This document shows positions 1 through 7,485 of a DNA stretch of 49,257 nt, in pieces; the first letter of the stretch is position 1, and the number at the start of each line of letters is the position of its first letter. Source of the DNA: JBCDGZ01 sp038750655 (GTDB taxonomy: Bacteria > Bacteroidota > Bacteroidia > Chitinophagales > Saprospiraceae). The notes beneath the pieces were generated by a model that was given only the letters and a program-made list of their open reading frames with translations, searched no databases and was not told where the DNA came from. Location: contig JBCDGZ010000046.1 in assembly GCA_038750655.1 (NCBI GenBank), forward strand, positions 1 through 49,257, given 5' to 3'. Position numbers and translations under genes: made by a program.

Positions 1-1
1 G

Positions 2-142
2 GCTTTTGAGAGGATTTGGGAAGGGGGGCAGAGCCGGGCGGTACGCCCGGTGGTGCGGTTGATTAAGGATAAATGGAGGACGTCCAAAAACAGTCCAGGC
101 ACTGATTATACACCAGCGCCCAGACGAAACAACTTATTGTAA
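2..142 (+). CDS. C-terminal tail of an unidentified protein (partial)
   Basis: An open frame enters from the left edge and runs 46 codons to a TAA. The residues are mixed and rather basic (for example RPVVRLIKDKWR), as expected for a real protein tail, but I recognise no family. The piece contains a 7-bp palindrome (CCGGGCG/CGCCCGG around bases 34-50) inside the frame. It ends 20 bases before the stop of the convergent T9SS gene. It could be a chance open frame, since only 141 bases are visible. Confidence 0.4.
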   Translation, partial: AFERIWEGGQSRAVRPVVRLIKDKWRTSKNSPGTDYTPAPRRNNLL

Positions 143-162
143 AAAATTAACGTTGAAGAGAT

Positions 163-2982
163 TTACTGTACCACTATTTTTCCCGCACCATACAGGCTTC
201 CCTCCGTCCAAATTTGAAAGACATACACTCCTCTGGCCAGCTCCATCGCACCGATCGGTACCTGCCCCTCCGAGAAGGGCGTACGGTTGATCAGCTGCCC
301 CTGTACATTGAATAAATGCAGCTCGGCGTTTTGTGGGACCTCACCCTTGAGCGACAATTGTGAATGAGAAATGACTGGGTTGGGATAGACCTCTAGTAAT
401 ACCAGCTCCTGATAAGGTTCATTGAGGTCTAGTGTAATAAAGGGTTCACCAATGGTGTGCAAGGTGGAATTGGTTATAATTGGTGGATTAAAGTCGAAAT
501 AAATCCCTGCGATGGTTTCAATTGCCGTCCCGCTGGTTAAAGAGTTGCGAGGCAAAATCCGGTATTCTACAAAACCGTGGGATAAGGGCTCGTTCGCAAC
601 ACTGTCTACCAAGTTAATATTGGGGAAAGTAAACACCAAGACATTGCTTTCTTCAATCTGCAGCTCGAAGTGATGACTCGAAGCTCCCGGCCGGAAAGTG
701 GTAATATCGAGGTGAGGGGAAAGCGTATCCCGGATTACAACATTGTAAGCCGTATCAGTTCCTGTATTCTGAAAATCAATGTGGTACTCAATCATAGTAC
801 TGGCCTCAATATTGTGCTCCGGTCCATAGCCAACGGGAGTCGCTAACTTGCGGTTAGGGTCATAAGAATTGATGACCGCTACACATTCCACATCCTCACC
901 AGGCGTAGCATTATTCAGCGGAAATTGGTTGATGAAGCCTATACTGAAAGGATCATTAAGTATAGGATTTTCACAAAAAGCAACCACATCAATGGCAAAG
1001 GCTTCGAAGGGATAGCCGGGTTCCTGTTCGGCGCGGGTAGTGTAGGTGCGATGGGCATTGGGGACTTGAAAATCATACGTCTGCCCTGGCTCCAAGTCAA
1101 AGGTACCTTGCATATACATGACATCATCTTCCACCACAATAAATTCTAGCGCAGCATCCATATCGGCCTGGCCAATATTCTCGATTCGAAAATCGATCTG
1201 CTCTCCATTACAATCCCCCCGAACATCAATGATGGCTCCATCCCAGGCCAGGTTTCCACAAATCGTATCGGGATAGATATTGGCTTGCAGGCAAAGTTCT
1301 TGTCCCAGCATGGCATTACAATCGGTAAAGGCTTCGAAAGTAAACCCACCGGAAGCACCCGGAGCCAAATCGCCGAGCAAAAACTCGTATTGATTTCCGG
1401 GAAGCGGGGTGAAAGCAAGGGAGGCTGTCGAAATTGAAATCAGCGAATCCAGGCTAAGGATGATCGATGCATTTTCGGCTGTATCGGTTCCTAAATTTTC
1501 GTAGTAGACCCCTACATTTCGTCCAAAGCAAGGTCGCATCGGAGGGCTAGCCAGGTCCACATAAAGATAAGGACACTCTTCCTCCATCGTACCTTGTAAG
1601 TCTGTATAAACGGTATCCGGAGTAACACCTACTGTAACGGTTTGCATAGTAACGCAGCTTCCCCAGTAGGACATTGGTGGATAAAGATTGAGGACGTAAT
1701 TACCCGGAGCAGCGGGGAAGAAATAGTTGCCCGAGGTATCTGTAAAATCATAATAGGAGAAGGTCCCATCATTCATTTCGACCAGCCAGTTTTGCAAATT
1801 TGGTCCAGCTCCATTGAAGACACAATCTCCATCTGCGTCGAGATTCACATTTCCGGCCACTGCATGTACGGCTCCCCGACAGGCGCTGTCCATTTTTACC
1901 AAGGCGAGGCTAGAGAGCGGTGCAAAAGAGAGGGTAGTCGTTGCGATAGCTCCGCCATCAGGGGTGGCTTCTACTTCGCTATCCATCCAATTGCGATCCC
2001 CATTCTCATTAAGCTGGCAAATCAAATTCCCTGCGGCGTCTCTCTTTTCTATCTTAGTCCGTCGACCAATGAACAGTTCCCCCGCTGCGTTTTCACTGAG
2101 CGACTCCGCCCCATCACCACTGGCCAAAGCAAAGTCTCGCCATAACTCATTTAGATTGGCATCGAACTTCCAGAGGAGGCCGCCGGTACGTTGGCTGGTC
2201 CCAAAGCGAGTAGCAGCTACCACAACGCCGCCATCATTGGTTACTTCCAGATCACCTGCTTCGAGGTAGTCGACCTCAGGGTTATTCAATACCGTATCGC
2301 GAACCTCGGTCCCCAGGTCATCAATTTCCGTGAGATGCAAAATACCATCCAGGCTGCCGACAATCAGATAATTGCCATTATCGAGCATGGCGACCCTACG
2401 GAAACCATCATTGGGAAAAAACCGCTGTCCGGTCATTTCATAATAGGTTCTCGACCATAATTCATCCCCGTTTGCATCCGCTCGTACGGCTATCGCCGCC
2501 CTGGGCGGCTCATTACGCATTCCCACCATGAGGTAGCCACCATCTGCAGTTTGGATAACATCATTGGCCTGATCAGTACAACAGGCAAACTCCTTCAACC
2601 ATAGCACATTGCCGTTCACATCGAGCTTTATTAGAGCAATGCCGTTAGTTAGTCCTCCTTCATAGTAGTGCCCCGCCATCGCATACCCTCCATCTATTGT
2701 ATTAATGATGGCGTTCATACTTACTGTATTGCTGCCATAAGTTTGCTGCCATAGAGTCGTTCCGTCGGGGGCTGTTTTCACCACCTGGGTCAAGCCCGTG
2801 ATAAAGCCGCCTGATCGGCTAAGTCCAATATAATTTCCGTCGCTGGTCAGAAGGACATCGGAGGCGACATCCTGATCATTAGGTCCATTGTAGGCTTGTT
2901 CCCAACCTTGTGCGAAAAGGGAGGTGTTCATCAATAGGATTAGGGCCGTAAGAAGAGTGGGTAGTATTTTTCTTGTTGTCAT
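163..2982 (-). CDS. T9SS-secreted protein with DUF11-like domain
   Basis: 939 residues. The N-terminus is a signal peptide (basic start, hydrophobic core, cleavage near LFAQG). Residues ~30-370 hold repeated blades of the type 'DGGYAMAG...NGNVLW', a beta-propeller-like pattern common in secreted Bacteroidota proteins. The middle looks like a carboxypeptidase-like or prealbumin-like beta domain followed by an Ig-like stretch. Residues ~700-850 match the DUF11/DUF7619 style (DPNRKLATPVGYGPEH, then 'FQNTGTDTAYNVVIRDTL'). The last ~75 residues are a type A T9SS sorting domain starting at 'VYPNPV' and ending in a beta strand (GKIVVQ). It is probably exported across the outer membrane and anchored or released. 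Ligand or enzymatic activity cannot be read. Its start faces the divergent gene at 3160, leaving a 177-bp AT-rich promoter region. Confidence 0.88.
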   Translation of the reverse strand: MTTRKILPTLLTALILLMNTSLFAQGWEQAYNGPNDQDVASDVLLTSDGNYIGLSRSGGFITGLTQVVKTAPDGTTLWQQTYGSNTVSMNAIINTIDGGYAMAGHYYEGGLTNGIALIKLDVNGNVLWLKEFACCTDQANDVIQTADGGYLMVGMRNEPPRAAIAVRADANGDELWSRTYYEMTGQRFFPNDGFRRVAMLDNGNYLIVGSLDGILHLTEIDDLGTEVRDTVLNNPEVDYLEAGDLEVTNDGGVVVAATRFGTSQRTGGLLWKFDANLNELWRDFALASGDGAESLSENAAGELFIGRRTKIEKRDAAGNLICQLNENGDRNWMDSEVEATPDGGAIATTTLSFAPLSSLALVKMDSACRGAVHAVAGNVNLDADGDCVFNGAGPNLQNWLVEMNDGTFSYYDFTDTSGNYFFPAAPGNYVLNLYPPMSYWGSCVTMQTVTVGVTPDTVYTDLQGTMEEECPYLYVDLASPPMRPCFGRNVGVYYENLGTDTAENASIILSLDSLISISTASLAFTPLPGNQYEFLLGDLAPGASGGFTFEAFTDCNAMLGQELCLQANIYPDTICGNLAWDGAIIDVRGDCNGEQIDFRIENIGQADMDAALEFIVVEDDVMYMQGTFDLEPGQTYDFQVPNAHRTYTTRAEQEPGYPFEAFAIDVVAFCENPILNDPFSIGFINQFPLNNATPGEDVECVAVINSYDPNRKLATPVGYGPEHNIEASTMIEYHIDFQNTGTDTAYNVVIRDTLSPHLDITTFRPGASSHHFELQIEESNVLVFTFPNINLVDSVANEPLSHGFVEYRILPRNSLTSGTAIETIAGIYFDFNPPIITNSTLHTIGEPFITLDLNEPYQELVLLEVYPNPVISHSQLSLKGEVPQNAELHLFNVQGQLINRTPFSEGQVPIGAMELARGVYVFQIWTEGSLYGAGKIVVQ

Positions 2983-3044
2983 ATCGTATAGATTTAATAC
3001 TACAAATTTGTATCATCTTTGTGGCTTCACAAAGGACAATAATT

Positions 3045-3052
3045 CAAATTTA
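3045..3052 (-). promoter_or_regulatory. Putative Bacteroidota -7 element for the T9SS gene
   Basis: The minus strand reads TAAATTTG, matching the Bacteroidota sigma-ABfr -7 consensus TAnnTTTG, about 60 bases upstream of the T9SS gene start. A TTG lies 16 bases further upstream, somewhat closer than the usual ~19-21, so the -33 match is weak. The surrounding region is very AT-rich, so a chance match is possible. Confidence 0.38.
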
Positions 3053-3159
3053 TAAAACTAAATTTTCTCAAAATTGCTCCTTATGCAGCCTTAAAAGGCT
3101 ATTTTTAACTATTTTTATAAAAGTAAAATATTTTAACCTCACCATAAATCACGAAAAAG

Positions 3160-4554
3160 TTGCAAGGAAGTCGTCTTATCGAATGTATTTCTACGCTCAA
3201 TCGTAAAGAAATCAAAGAGGCTCGGAAGTTTTTGGCCTCGCCGTTCTTCAATCAACGGACGGATGTACAGGCCCTTTTTGAGCTGTTAGTTAGGGAAGAA
3301 CGGGCTCCGACGAAGGAAGCCGCCTTCAAGGTCTTGTTCCCAGGGGAGGCCTACGAGGCACAGCGCGTTCGACAGGTGATGAGCTGGTTGCAGAAGTTAT
3401 TGGAAGAATACCTTTTCATTCGAACAGTCCGGGCAGAAAAGATCAATCGGAAAGCCGAGCTAGTGCAGGTCTTTCGCACTCGGGGCTTGGATCGACACTT
3501 TGGGATTGCTGTTCGGGAGGCAGAGGCTTTGCTGGAAGAATCCCCGTATAGGAGTGCGGATTGGCACCAAAAAAGCTATCGGCTTCTTCAGGAAAAACAC
3601 CGCCAAACGGGGAAACGACAACGAACGGGCGAACAGCACTTGCAGGCGCTTACGGAGGAGCATGATGCTTTTTATTTGATTGAAAAATTGCGCCATGCCT
3701 GTCTCATCCGTTCTTATCAAGCGGTCAATAAGGTGGACTACAGCCTTGGCTTATTGCTTCCTCTCCTCCCCCAATTGTCTGATGATTTTTGGGAAAAGTG
3801 GCCGGCGGCGGCGATTTACTTTTTTAGCTTTAAGATGCTGAGTGAGCCGGAGGGCCATTCCTTCTTTCATCGGCTGAAGGCACAGCTGGAAAAGCACCGC
3901 CATCTCTTTCCACCGGAGGAACTACGAGACATTTATTTATTTGCCATCAATTTCAGCATTCGCCAATTCAATGAAGAGAAAAGGGACTATGCCCGCGAGG
4001 CTTTCCAGCTGTATCGAGATATGCTAGCCGCCCAGCTCCTCACCCTAGAGGGCCATATCTCCCGCTTTGCCTATCGGAATATTGTTGCCCTTGGCCTGCA
4101 TTTACAAGAATACGAATGGGTAGAACATTTTCTGATGGAGCAAAAAGCATTTCTCGAAGTCCAGCACCGAGAGGCGACCTTTAGTTTTAATCTGGCGAGA
4201 TTGGAATACGAACGAAAAAATTTCGCGGCCGCCATCCTACTACTACAGAAGGCCGATTACAGCGATATTTTACTCAACCTGGCCGCCAAAAATTTACTCA
4301 TTAAAATCTATCTACTACTGGACGAACAACGTCTGCTCGACTCTCACCTCCGAGCGATGCGGCGATTCGTAGAACGCAAGAAGATGGTCGGCTACCACCG
4401 GGAGAATTACCTCAACATTATTTCCATTAGTAAAAAACTGATAGAGCTGAATCCTTTCGACAAGGCGGCTAAAGCCAGCTTGCAAAAATTGATCGAAAGT
4501 ACGGAGCCTCTGACGGAGCGAAAATGGCTTTTGGAGCAACTGGCGAAAATTTAG
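3160..4554 (+). CDS. Hypothetical helical protein of 464 residues
   Basis: I do not recognise a named family. The protein is almost entirely charged amphipathic helices (for example KEIKEARKFLASPFFNQ near the N-terminus, then many ALxxL/YxxxL patterns), suggesting a TPR-like or alpha-solenoid fold. It has no signal peptide or membrane segment, so it is probably cytoplasmic. The start is TTG; the conserved-looking N-terminal helix begins within a few residues of it and no ATG lies near, so TTG is kept. It stands alone between a divergent T9SS gene and the convergent hemJ, whose stop is 2 bases away. Confidence 0.75.
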   Translation: MQGSRLIECISTLNRKEIKEARKFLASPFFNQRTDVQALFELLVREERAPTKEAAFKVLFPGEAYEAQRVRQVMSWLQKLLEEYLFIRTVRAEKINRKAELVQVFRTRGLDRHFGIAVREAEALLEESPYRSADWHQKSYRLLQEKHRQTGKRQRTGEQHLQALTEEHDAFYLIEKLRHACLIRSYQAVNKVDYSLGLLLPLLPQLSDDFWEKWPAAAIYFFSFKMLSEPEGHSFFHRLKAQLEKHRHLFPPEELRDIYLFAINFSIRQFNEEKRDYAREAFQLYRDMLAAQLLTLEGHISRFAYRNIVALGLHLQEYEWVEHFLMEQKAFLEVQHREATFSFNLARLEYERKNFAAAILLLQKADYSDILLNLAAKNLLIKIYLLLDEQRLLDSHLRAMRRFVERKKMVGYHRENYLNIISISKKLIELNPFDKAAKASLQKLIESTEPLTERKWLLEQLAKI

Positions 4555-4556
4555 GT

Positions 4557-5105
4557 TTAAGAGACCACTTCCTTCTGCGCTCTCCGTCGCTTGTAAATTT
4601 TCACCATCCCATAAAATAGAGCGCCCAATAGTAGGAGACTGGAGAAAATGTAGAATACGTTCATATTGGTTCTGAAGACGGCCAGTAGAACGATAGCGAT
4701 TAAAAGCAAGGTAGGGACTTCATTGAGTAGTCGAAAATGAAAAGAGGTATGGATATTGGTCCCGCGTTTCAGCTGCGTCATTATTTTTTTACAGTAAAAA
4801 TGATAAGCAATCAACAGGACGACAAATAAAAGCTTGAAATGCATCCAGCCAAATTTCATATACATAGGATGAATGATCAGCATCCCTACGCCACAAACAA
4901 GGGTAAAAATCATGGCGGGATGAGCGATCAAATGGAATACCCGACGCTCCATAATTTTAAACTGACTGATTAAAATCTCTCGCTCCAGAGCTGGCTTATC
5001 CTTAGCCTCAGCATGATAAACAAACAGTCGTACCAGGTAGAAAAGTCCAGCAAACCAGGCTACAAATCCCATGATATGGAGTGCTTTCAGCAGAGGAAGG
5101 TACAT
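4557..5105 (-). CDS. hemJ: Protoporphyrinogen IX oxidase HemJ (CopD-like)
   Basis: 182 residues from the ATG at 5105. Four or five hydrophobic segments and the family signature near the N-terminus (KALHIMGFVAWFAGLFYLVR with YHAEA) mark HemJ, the membrane haem-dependent enzyme that oxidises protoporphyrinogen IX in many bacteria lacking HemG/HemY. The family's conserved early His (in ALHI) and the later Lys-containing helix region (KFGWMHFKLLFV) are present. A TTG start five codons upstream is also in frame but the ATG gives the usual N-terminus. It is divergent from hemN, another haem-biosynthesis gene, which strengthens the assignment. The 3' end meets the convergent gene with 2 bases between stops. 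Confidence 0.85.
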   Translation of the reverse strand: MYLPLLKALHIMGFVAWFAGLFYLVRLFVYHAEAKDKPALEREILISQFKIMERRVFHLIAHPAMIFTLVCGVGMLIIHPMYMKFGWMHFKLLFVVLLIAYHFYCKKIMTQLKRGTNIHTSFHFRLLNEVPTLLLIAIVLLAVFRTNMNVFYIFSSLLLLGALFYGMVKIYKRRRAQKEVVS

Positions 5106-5124
5106 TTTTTTATAGCACAAGTTA

Positions 5125-5145
5125 TCCTATCCGCTAAAGATAGGA
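5125..5145. promoter_or_regulatory. Inverted repeat in the hemJ-hemN divergent promoter region
   Basis: TCCTATC and GATAGGA form a perfect 7-bp inverted repeat separated by 7 bases, just upstream of hemJ and about 110 bases upstream of hemN. The symmetry and position suit a dimeric regulator's operator, but it does not match the FNR/CRP core (TTGAT-N4-ATCAA), and it could also form a small hairpin in the hemJ leader. Function is inferred from position only. Confidence 0.35.
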
Positions 5146-5251
5146 AGTGACGAAAATCACCGCCCCCCATAATAGAAATCACCCTGTCTTACATCCAAAA
5201 TCTACAATTTTACAGCTGTTCTTTCAACGCAACTTATATAAAATAACACCA

Positions 5252-6598
5252 ATGGACTCAAGATTGATCAAAAAGTACAACGTCCCGGCTCCGCGCTACA
5301 CCAGTTACCCCACTGTTCCCTATTGGCAAGCCACCCCTCCTACGGAGGAAAACTGGGCCACGCGAATGAGCCTCACCTTTGCCAAAAACCCCGAAATCAG
5401 CCTCTACATCCATCTGCCTTTTTGTGAAAGCTTATGCACCTACTGTGGTTGCAACAAGAGAGTCACCATCAATCACCAGGTAGAACCACCTTATATTTCG
5501 GCACTGTTGAAGGAGTGGCAGATGTACTTGGACCAGTTGCCCTTTCGCCCCATTTTGAAGGAAATACATTTGGGAGGAGGAACCCCCACTTTTTTCTCGC
5601 CTCGCCATATTGAGCACTTGATGCAAAGTATTTTCAAAGGTGCTGAGATTGCGGAGGACCATGCTTTCAGCTTTGAGGCCCACCCTTGGAGTACCACCGA
5701 GGAACACTTAAAAACCTTTTACGATTTGGGCTTCAATCGGGTCAGTGTAGGCGTACAAGATTTTGATCAAGAGATTTTGGCCATCATCAATCGACGTCAG
5801 ACGACCGAACAGATACAAAATGTAGTGGATTGGAGTCGGGCCATCGGATACCAATCTATCAATTTTGACCTCATCTTTGGCTTGCCCTTGCAACAGCCCC
5901 ATCATATCCAGGAGAATATGAGGCAGATGAAAATCATGCACCCTGACCGAATTGCCTTTTACAGTTATGCGCATGTTCCGTGGGTGAGTCCCAGCCAAAG
6001 GGGGTATTCAAAAGAACATTTACCGCTCGGAGACGAGAAACAAAAGCTGTATGAGCTAGGCAAACAGGCCTTGACGGACCTGGGTTATCACGAAATCGGG
6101 CTGGATCACTTCGCCCAAAGTACCGACAGCCTTTATCAGGCCACCACCGAGGGAACCCTGCACCGCAACTTCATGGGCTACACCACCTTTCACACTGACC
6201 TAATGATCGGCCTGGGTGCCTCCTCCATCAGTGATTCCGGTACTGCTTTTGTACAAAATGAGAAAAAAATCGAAGCGTATCAAAAGCGCATTGCCAAGGG
6301 GGAAATCCCTATTATCAAGGGCCATCTACTGTCCTCAGAAGACCGTACTATCCGAAAATACATCACCGCTTTGATGTGCCAGCACCAAACCAGGATCAAC
6401 GCCAACGATCAGCAATTCACTAAAGACATCCTCCCTCGACTGTATCCTCTGGTAGAGGATGGTTTGATAACCATCGGGCCTAAGCAGATCAAGGTCACCC
6501 CGAAAGGTATGCCTTTTATCAGAAACATCTGCATGGCTTTCGATCAACGCTTGTGGGCGAAGAAGCCGACTTCGCAGTTGTTTAGTCAGGTGGTGTAG
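5252..6598 (+). CDS. hemN: Oxygen-independent coproporphyrinogen III oxidase (radical SAM)
   Basis: 448 residues from the ATG at 5252, close to the ~457 of the enterobacterial enzyme; the longer open frame upstream has no family-like sequence. The radical-SAM cluster motif CxxxCxxCxC is at residues 58-67 (CESLCTYCGC), preceded by the typical 'PRYTSYP' and 'SLYIHLPF' segments, and followed by the SAM-binding GGGTPTF motif. A C-terminal HemN domain with 'MGYTTF' and 'GLGASSIS' is intact. It decarboxylates two propionates of coproporphyrinogen III without oxygen. It is divergent from hemJ and shares the 131-bp promoter region containing an inverted repeat. Its stop is immediately followed by the terminator of the opposing tRNA array. 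Confidence 0.93.
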   Translation: MDSRLIKKYNVPAPRYTSYPTVPYWQATPPTEENWATRMSLTFAKNPEISLYIHLPFCESLCTYCGCNKRVTINHQVEPPYISALLKEWQMYLDQLPFRPILKEIHLGGGTPTFFSPRHIEHLMQSIFKGAEIAEDHAFSFEAHPWSTTEEHLKTFYDLGFNRVSVGVQDFDQEILAIINRRQTTEQIQNVVDWSRAIGYQSINFDLIFGLPLQQPHHIQENMRQMKIMHPDRIAFYSYAHVPWVSPSQRGYSKEHLPLGDEKQKLYELGKQALTDLGYHEIGLDHFAQSTDSLYQATTEGTLHRNFMGYTTFHTDLMIGLGASSISDSGTAFVQNEKKIEAYQKRIAKGEIPIIKGHLLSSEDRTIRKYITALMCQHQTRINANDQQFTKDILPRLYPLVEDGLITIGPKQIKVTPKGMPFIRNICMAFDQRLWAKKPTSQLFSQVV

Positions 6599-6601
6599 GG
6601 T

Positions 6602-6627
6602 AAAAAAATGCCCCGCGCCTCGGGGGC
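6602..6627 (-). terminator. Rho-independent terminator of the tRNA array
   Basis: On the minus strand GCCCC and GGGGC form a 5-bp GC stem with an 8-base loop, followed by ATTTTTTT. It lies 36 bases beyond the last tRNA (Glu) and faces the hemN stop. It may also slow hemN transcription, since the stem is symmetric, but the T-run is on the minus-strand side. Confidence 0.75.
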
Positions 6628-6662
6628 CGGAGCAATCATCATTCTCAAGTATTCATCAACTG

Positions 6663-6779
6663 TAGTCCCGACGGGTCTCCTCCATCGGAGTGGCGACGCC
6701 AGAACCTCTACCTGTCGGTAGACAGGCGCTACCTCTGCTGTGAAAGAGCAGTGACTTGAACCACTTCGTCCTCAGGACC
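6663..6779 (-). tRNA. tRNA-Glu (TTC) with 29-nt T-loop and palindromic variable arm
   Basis: 117 nt. Acceptor stem GGTCCTG/CGGGACT (two G.U pairs), discriminator A, no encoded CCA. Anticodon stem CTGCT/AGCAG with loop CTTTCAC gives anticodon TTC. Two departures: (1) instead of a 4-5 nt variable loop there are ~25 nt containing the hairpin CCTGTC-TACC-GACAGG; (2) the T-loop (window 6676-6704) is 29 nt, made of TGGC-GTC-GCCA and CTC-CGATG-GAG hairpins. The T-stem (AGAGG/CCCGT) pairs poorly, so this may be a decaying gene. Last tRNA before the terminator. Confidence 0.75.
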
Positions 6780-6782
6780 ATA

Positions 6783-6859
6783 TGGTTGGTCTGGTGGGAC
6801 TCCAACCCACGACTCCCGGTTTAAAAGACCGGTGCTCTAACCAACTGAGCTACAGACCA
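6783..6859 (-). tRNA. tRNA-Lys (TTT)
   Basis: 77 nt including an encoded CCA, the only member of the array with one. Acceptor TGGTCTG/CAGACCA, D-arm GCTC/GAGC, anticodon stem CCGGT/ACCGG with loop CTTTTAA (anticodon TTT), normal 7-nt T-loop (TTGGAGT). A fully canonical tRNA, showing that the array is not uniformly degenerate. Confidence 0.93.
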
Positions 6860-6864
6860 ATTTG

Positions 6865-6936
6865 CGGGGGTATGAGGATTCGAACCCCAACGCGATGATT
6901 TTGGAGGCCATCGGGCACAACCTACGCTTACACCCT
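6865..6936 (-). tRNA. tRNA-Trp (CCA), with irregular D-arm
   Basis: Anticodon loop CTCCAAA gives CCA, and the discriminator is G as expected for tRNA-Trp. The T-arm is normal (TGGGG-TTCGAAT-CCTCA). The acceptor is GGGTGTA/TACCCCC with one T-C mismatch, or begins one base earlier with A. The D-arm is short and unusual (GCG-TAGGTTG-TGC) and the closing pair of the anticodon stem is C-A. The 5' end is uncertain by one base. The 3' CCA is not encoded. Confidence 0.78.
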
Positions 6937-6948
6937 GCTTCCTACTTG

Positions 6949-7042
6949 TTGCGCAGACGGAACTTCTCCATCAGAGTGGCGATGCCAGACCCCATAGCTG
7001 AGCTTATGAGACCCAGATATTAGCCAATTACACTACCGCGCA
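6949..7042 (-). tRNA. tRNA with CAT anticodon (Met or Ile2) and 29-nt T-loop
   Basis: 94 nt. Acceptor TGCGCGG/CTGCGCA (one G.U), D-stem GTGT/ATAT, anticodon stem TGGGT/GCTCA with loop CTCATAA. The 1-72 pair is T-A and the 3' anticodon stem lacks CCC, so it is not a typical initiator; a lysidine-modified Ile2 is possible. The T-stem ATGGG/TCCGT encloses a 29-nt loop (window 6962-6990) with hairpins TGGC-ATC-GCCA and CTC-TGATG-GAG. The variable loop is then only 3 nt. Discriminator A, no encoded CCA. Confidence 0.8.
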
Positions 7043-7068
7043 ATTTTTATTTTAGCTTTATATTTTTG

Positions 7069-7139
7069 TGGCAATACGGGAGTCGAACCCTGCCCTTCCC
7101 GGCTTCAACGGGACGCTCTCCCTCGAGAGCTTCATTGCC
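7069..7139 (-). tRNA. tRNA-Phe (GAA)
   Basis: 71 nt. Acceptor GGCAATG/TATTGCC, D-stem GCTC/GAGC, anticodon stem TCCCG/CGGGA with loop TTGAAGC (anticodon GAA), discriminator A. The T-loop is normal (TTCGACT), but only about four bases remain on the 3' side of the T-stem and one pair is mismatched, so one base may be missing. No encoded CCA. Confidence 0.82.
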
Positions 7140-7142
7140 TTG

Positions 7143-7215
7143 TCCTGATGGGCAGACTTGAACTGCCAACCAACTCCGTATAAGGAAGCTGCTCTGACCA
7201 TTGAGCTACACCAGG
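7143..7215 (-). tRNA. tRNA-Ile (TAT)
   Basis: 73 nt, canonical: acceptor CCTGGTG/CATCAGG, D-stem GCTC/GAGC, anticodon stem GCTTC/GGAGT, loop CTTATAC (anticodon TAT), T-arm GGCAG-TTCAAGT-CTGCC, discriminator A. TAT anticodons are uncommon in bacteria, which usually read AUA with a lysidine-modified CAT tRNA. Only 3 bases separate it from tRNA-Phe. Confidence 0.88.
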
Positions 7216-7224
7216 CCTCCTTCG

Positions 7225-7299
7225 TTCCGACGGCTGGATTCGAACCAGCAACCTCCTACGTATCAGATAGGTGCGCTCAACCCATTGCGCCACATCGGA
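7225..7299 (-). tRNA. tRNA-Ile (GAT)
   Basis: 75 nt, canonical: acceptor TCCGATG/CGTCGGA, D-stem GCGC/GCGC, anticodon stem CCTAT/GTAGG with loop CTGATAC (anticodon GAT), T-arm GCTGG-TTCGAAT-CCAGC, discriminator A. CCA is not encoded (CGA follows). Confidence 0.9.
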
Positions 7300-7306
7300 T
7301 CATTAG

Positions 7307-7377
7307 AGCGAGTAATCGGGATCGAACCGATGTCCGCTGATCGGAAGTCAGCTACTCTGCCATTGAGCTATACTCGC
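7307..7377 (-). tRNA. tRNA-Gly (TCC)
   Basis: 71 nt, canonical: perfect acceptor GCGAGTA/TACTCGC, D-stem GCTC/GAGT, anticodon stem GCTGA/TCAGC with loop CTTCCGA (anticodon TCC), T-arm ATCGG-TTCGATC-CCGAT. The discriminator is T, as usual for bacterial tRNA-Gly, which supports a working gene. CCA is not encoded (CTA follows). Confidence 0.92.
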
Positions 7378-7382
7378 TATTG

Positions 7383-7478
7383 TACCCCAGGAGAGATTCT
7401 CCCGAAGGGATGGCAATGCCACAACTCTCAACCTCCTGATTCTAAGTCAGGCGCCTCTGCCGGTTAGGCTACTGAGGT
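7383..7478 (-). tRNA. tRNA-Leu (TAG), class I form with 29-nt T-loop
   Basis: 96 nt. Acceptor ACCTCAG/CTGGGGT (one G.U), D-stem GCCT/AGGC, anticodon stem CCTGA/TCAGG with loop CTTAGAA (anticodon TAG, reading CUA/CUN), discriminator A. The variable loop is only 5 nt, whereas bacterial tRNA-Leu normally has a long class II arm. The perfect T-stem GAGAG/CTCTC encloses a 29-nt loop (window 7396-7424) with hairpins TGGC-ATT-GCCA and TCCC-TTC-GGGA. No encoded CCA. Confidence 0.82.
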
Positions 7479-7485
7479 AATACTG

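Noticed and set aside
3087..3106. AGCC-TTAAAA-GGCT followed by ATTTTT, terminator-like, on the plus strand
   Set aside because: It lies between two divergent gene starts, where no transcript needs ending, and the stem is only 4-6 bp in a very AT-rich region.
7158..7467. Two overlapping plus-strand open frames of 60-88 codons
   Set aside because: They lie antisense across several tRNA genes; the coding look comes from tRNA sequence.
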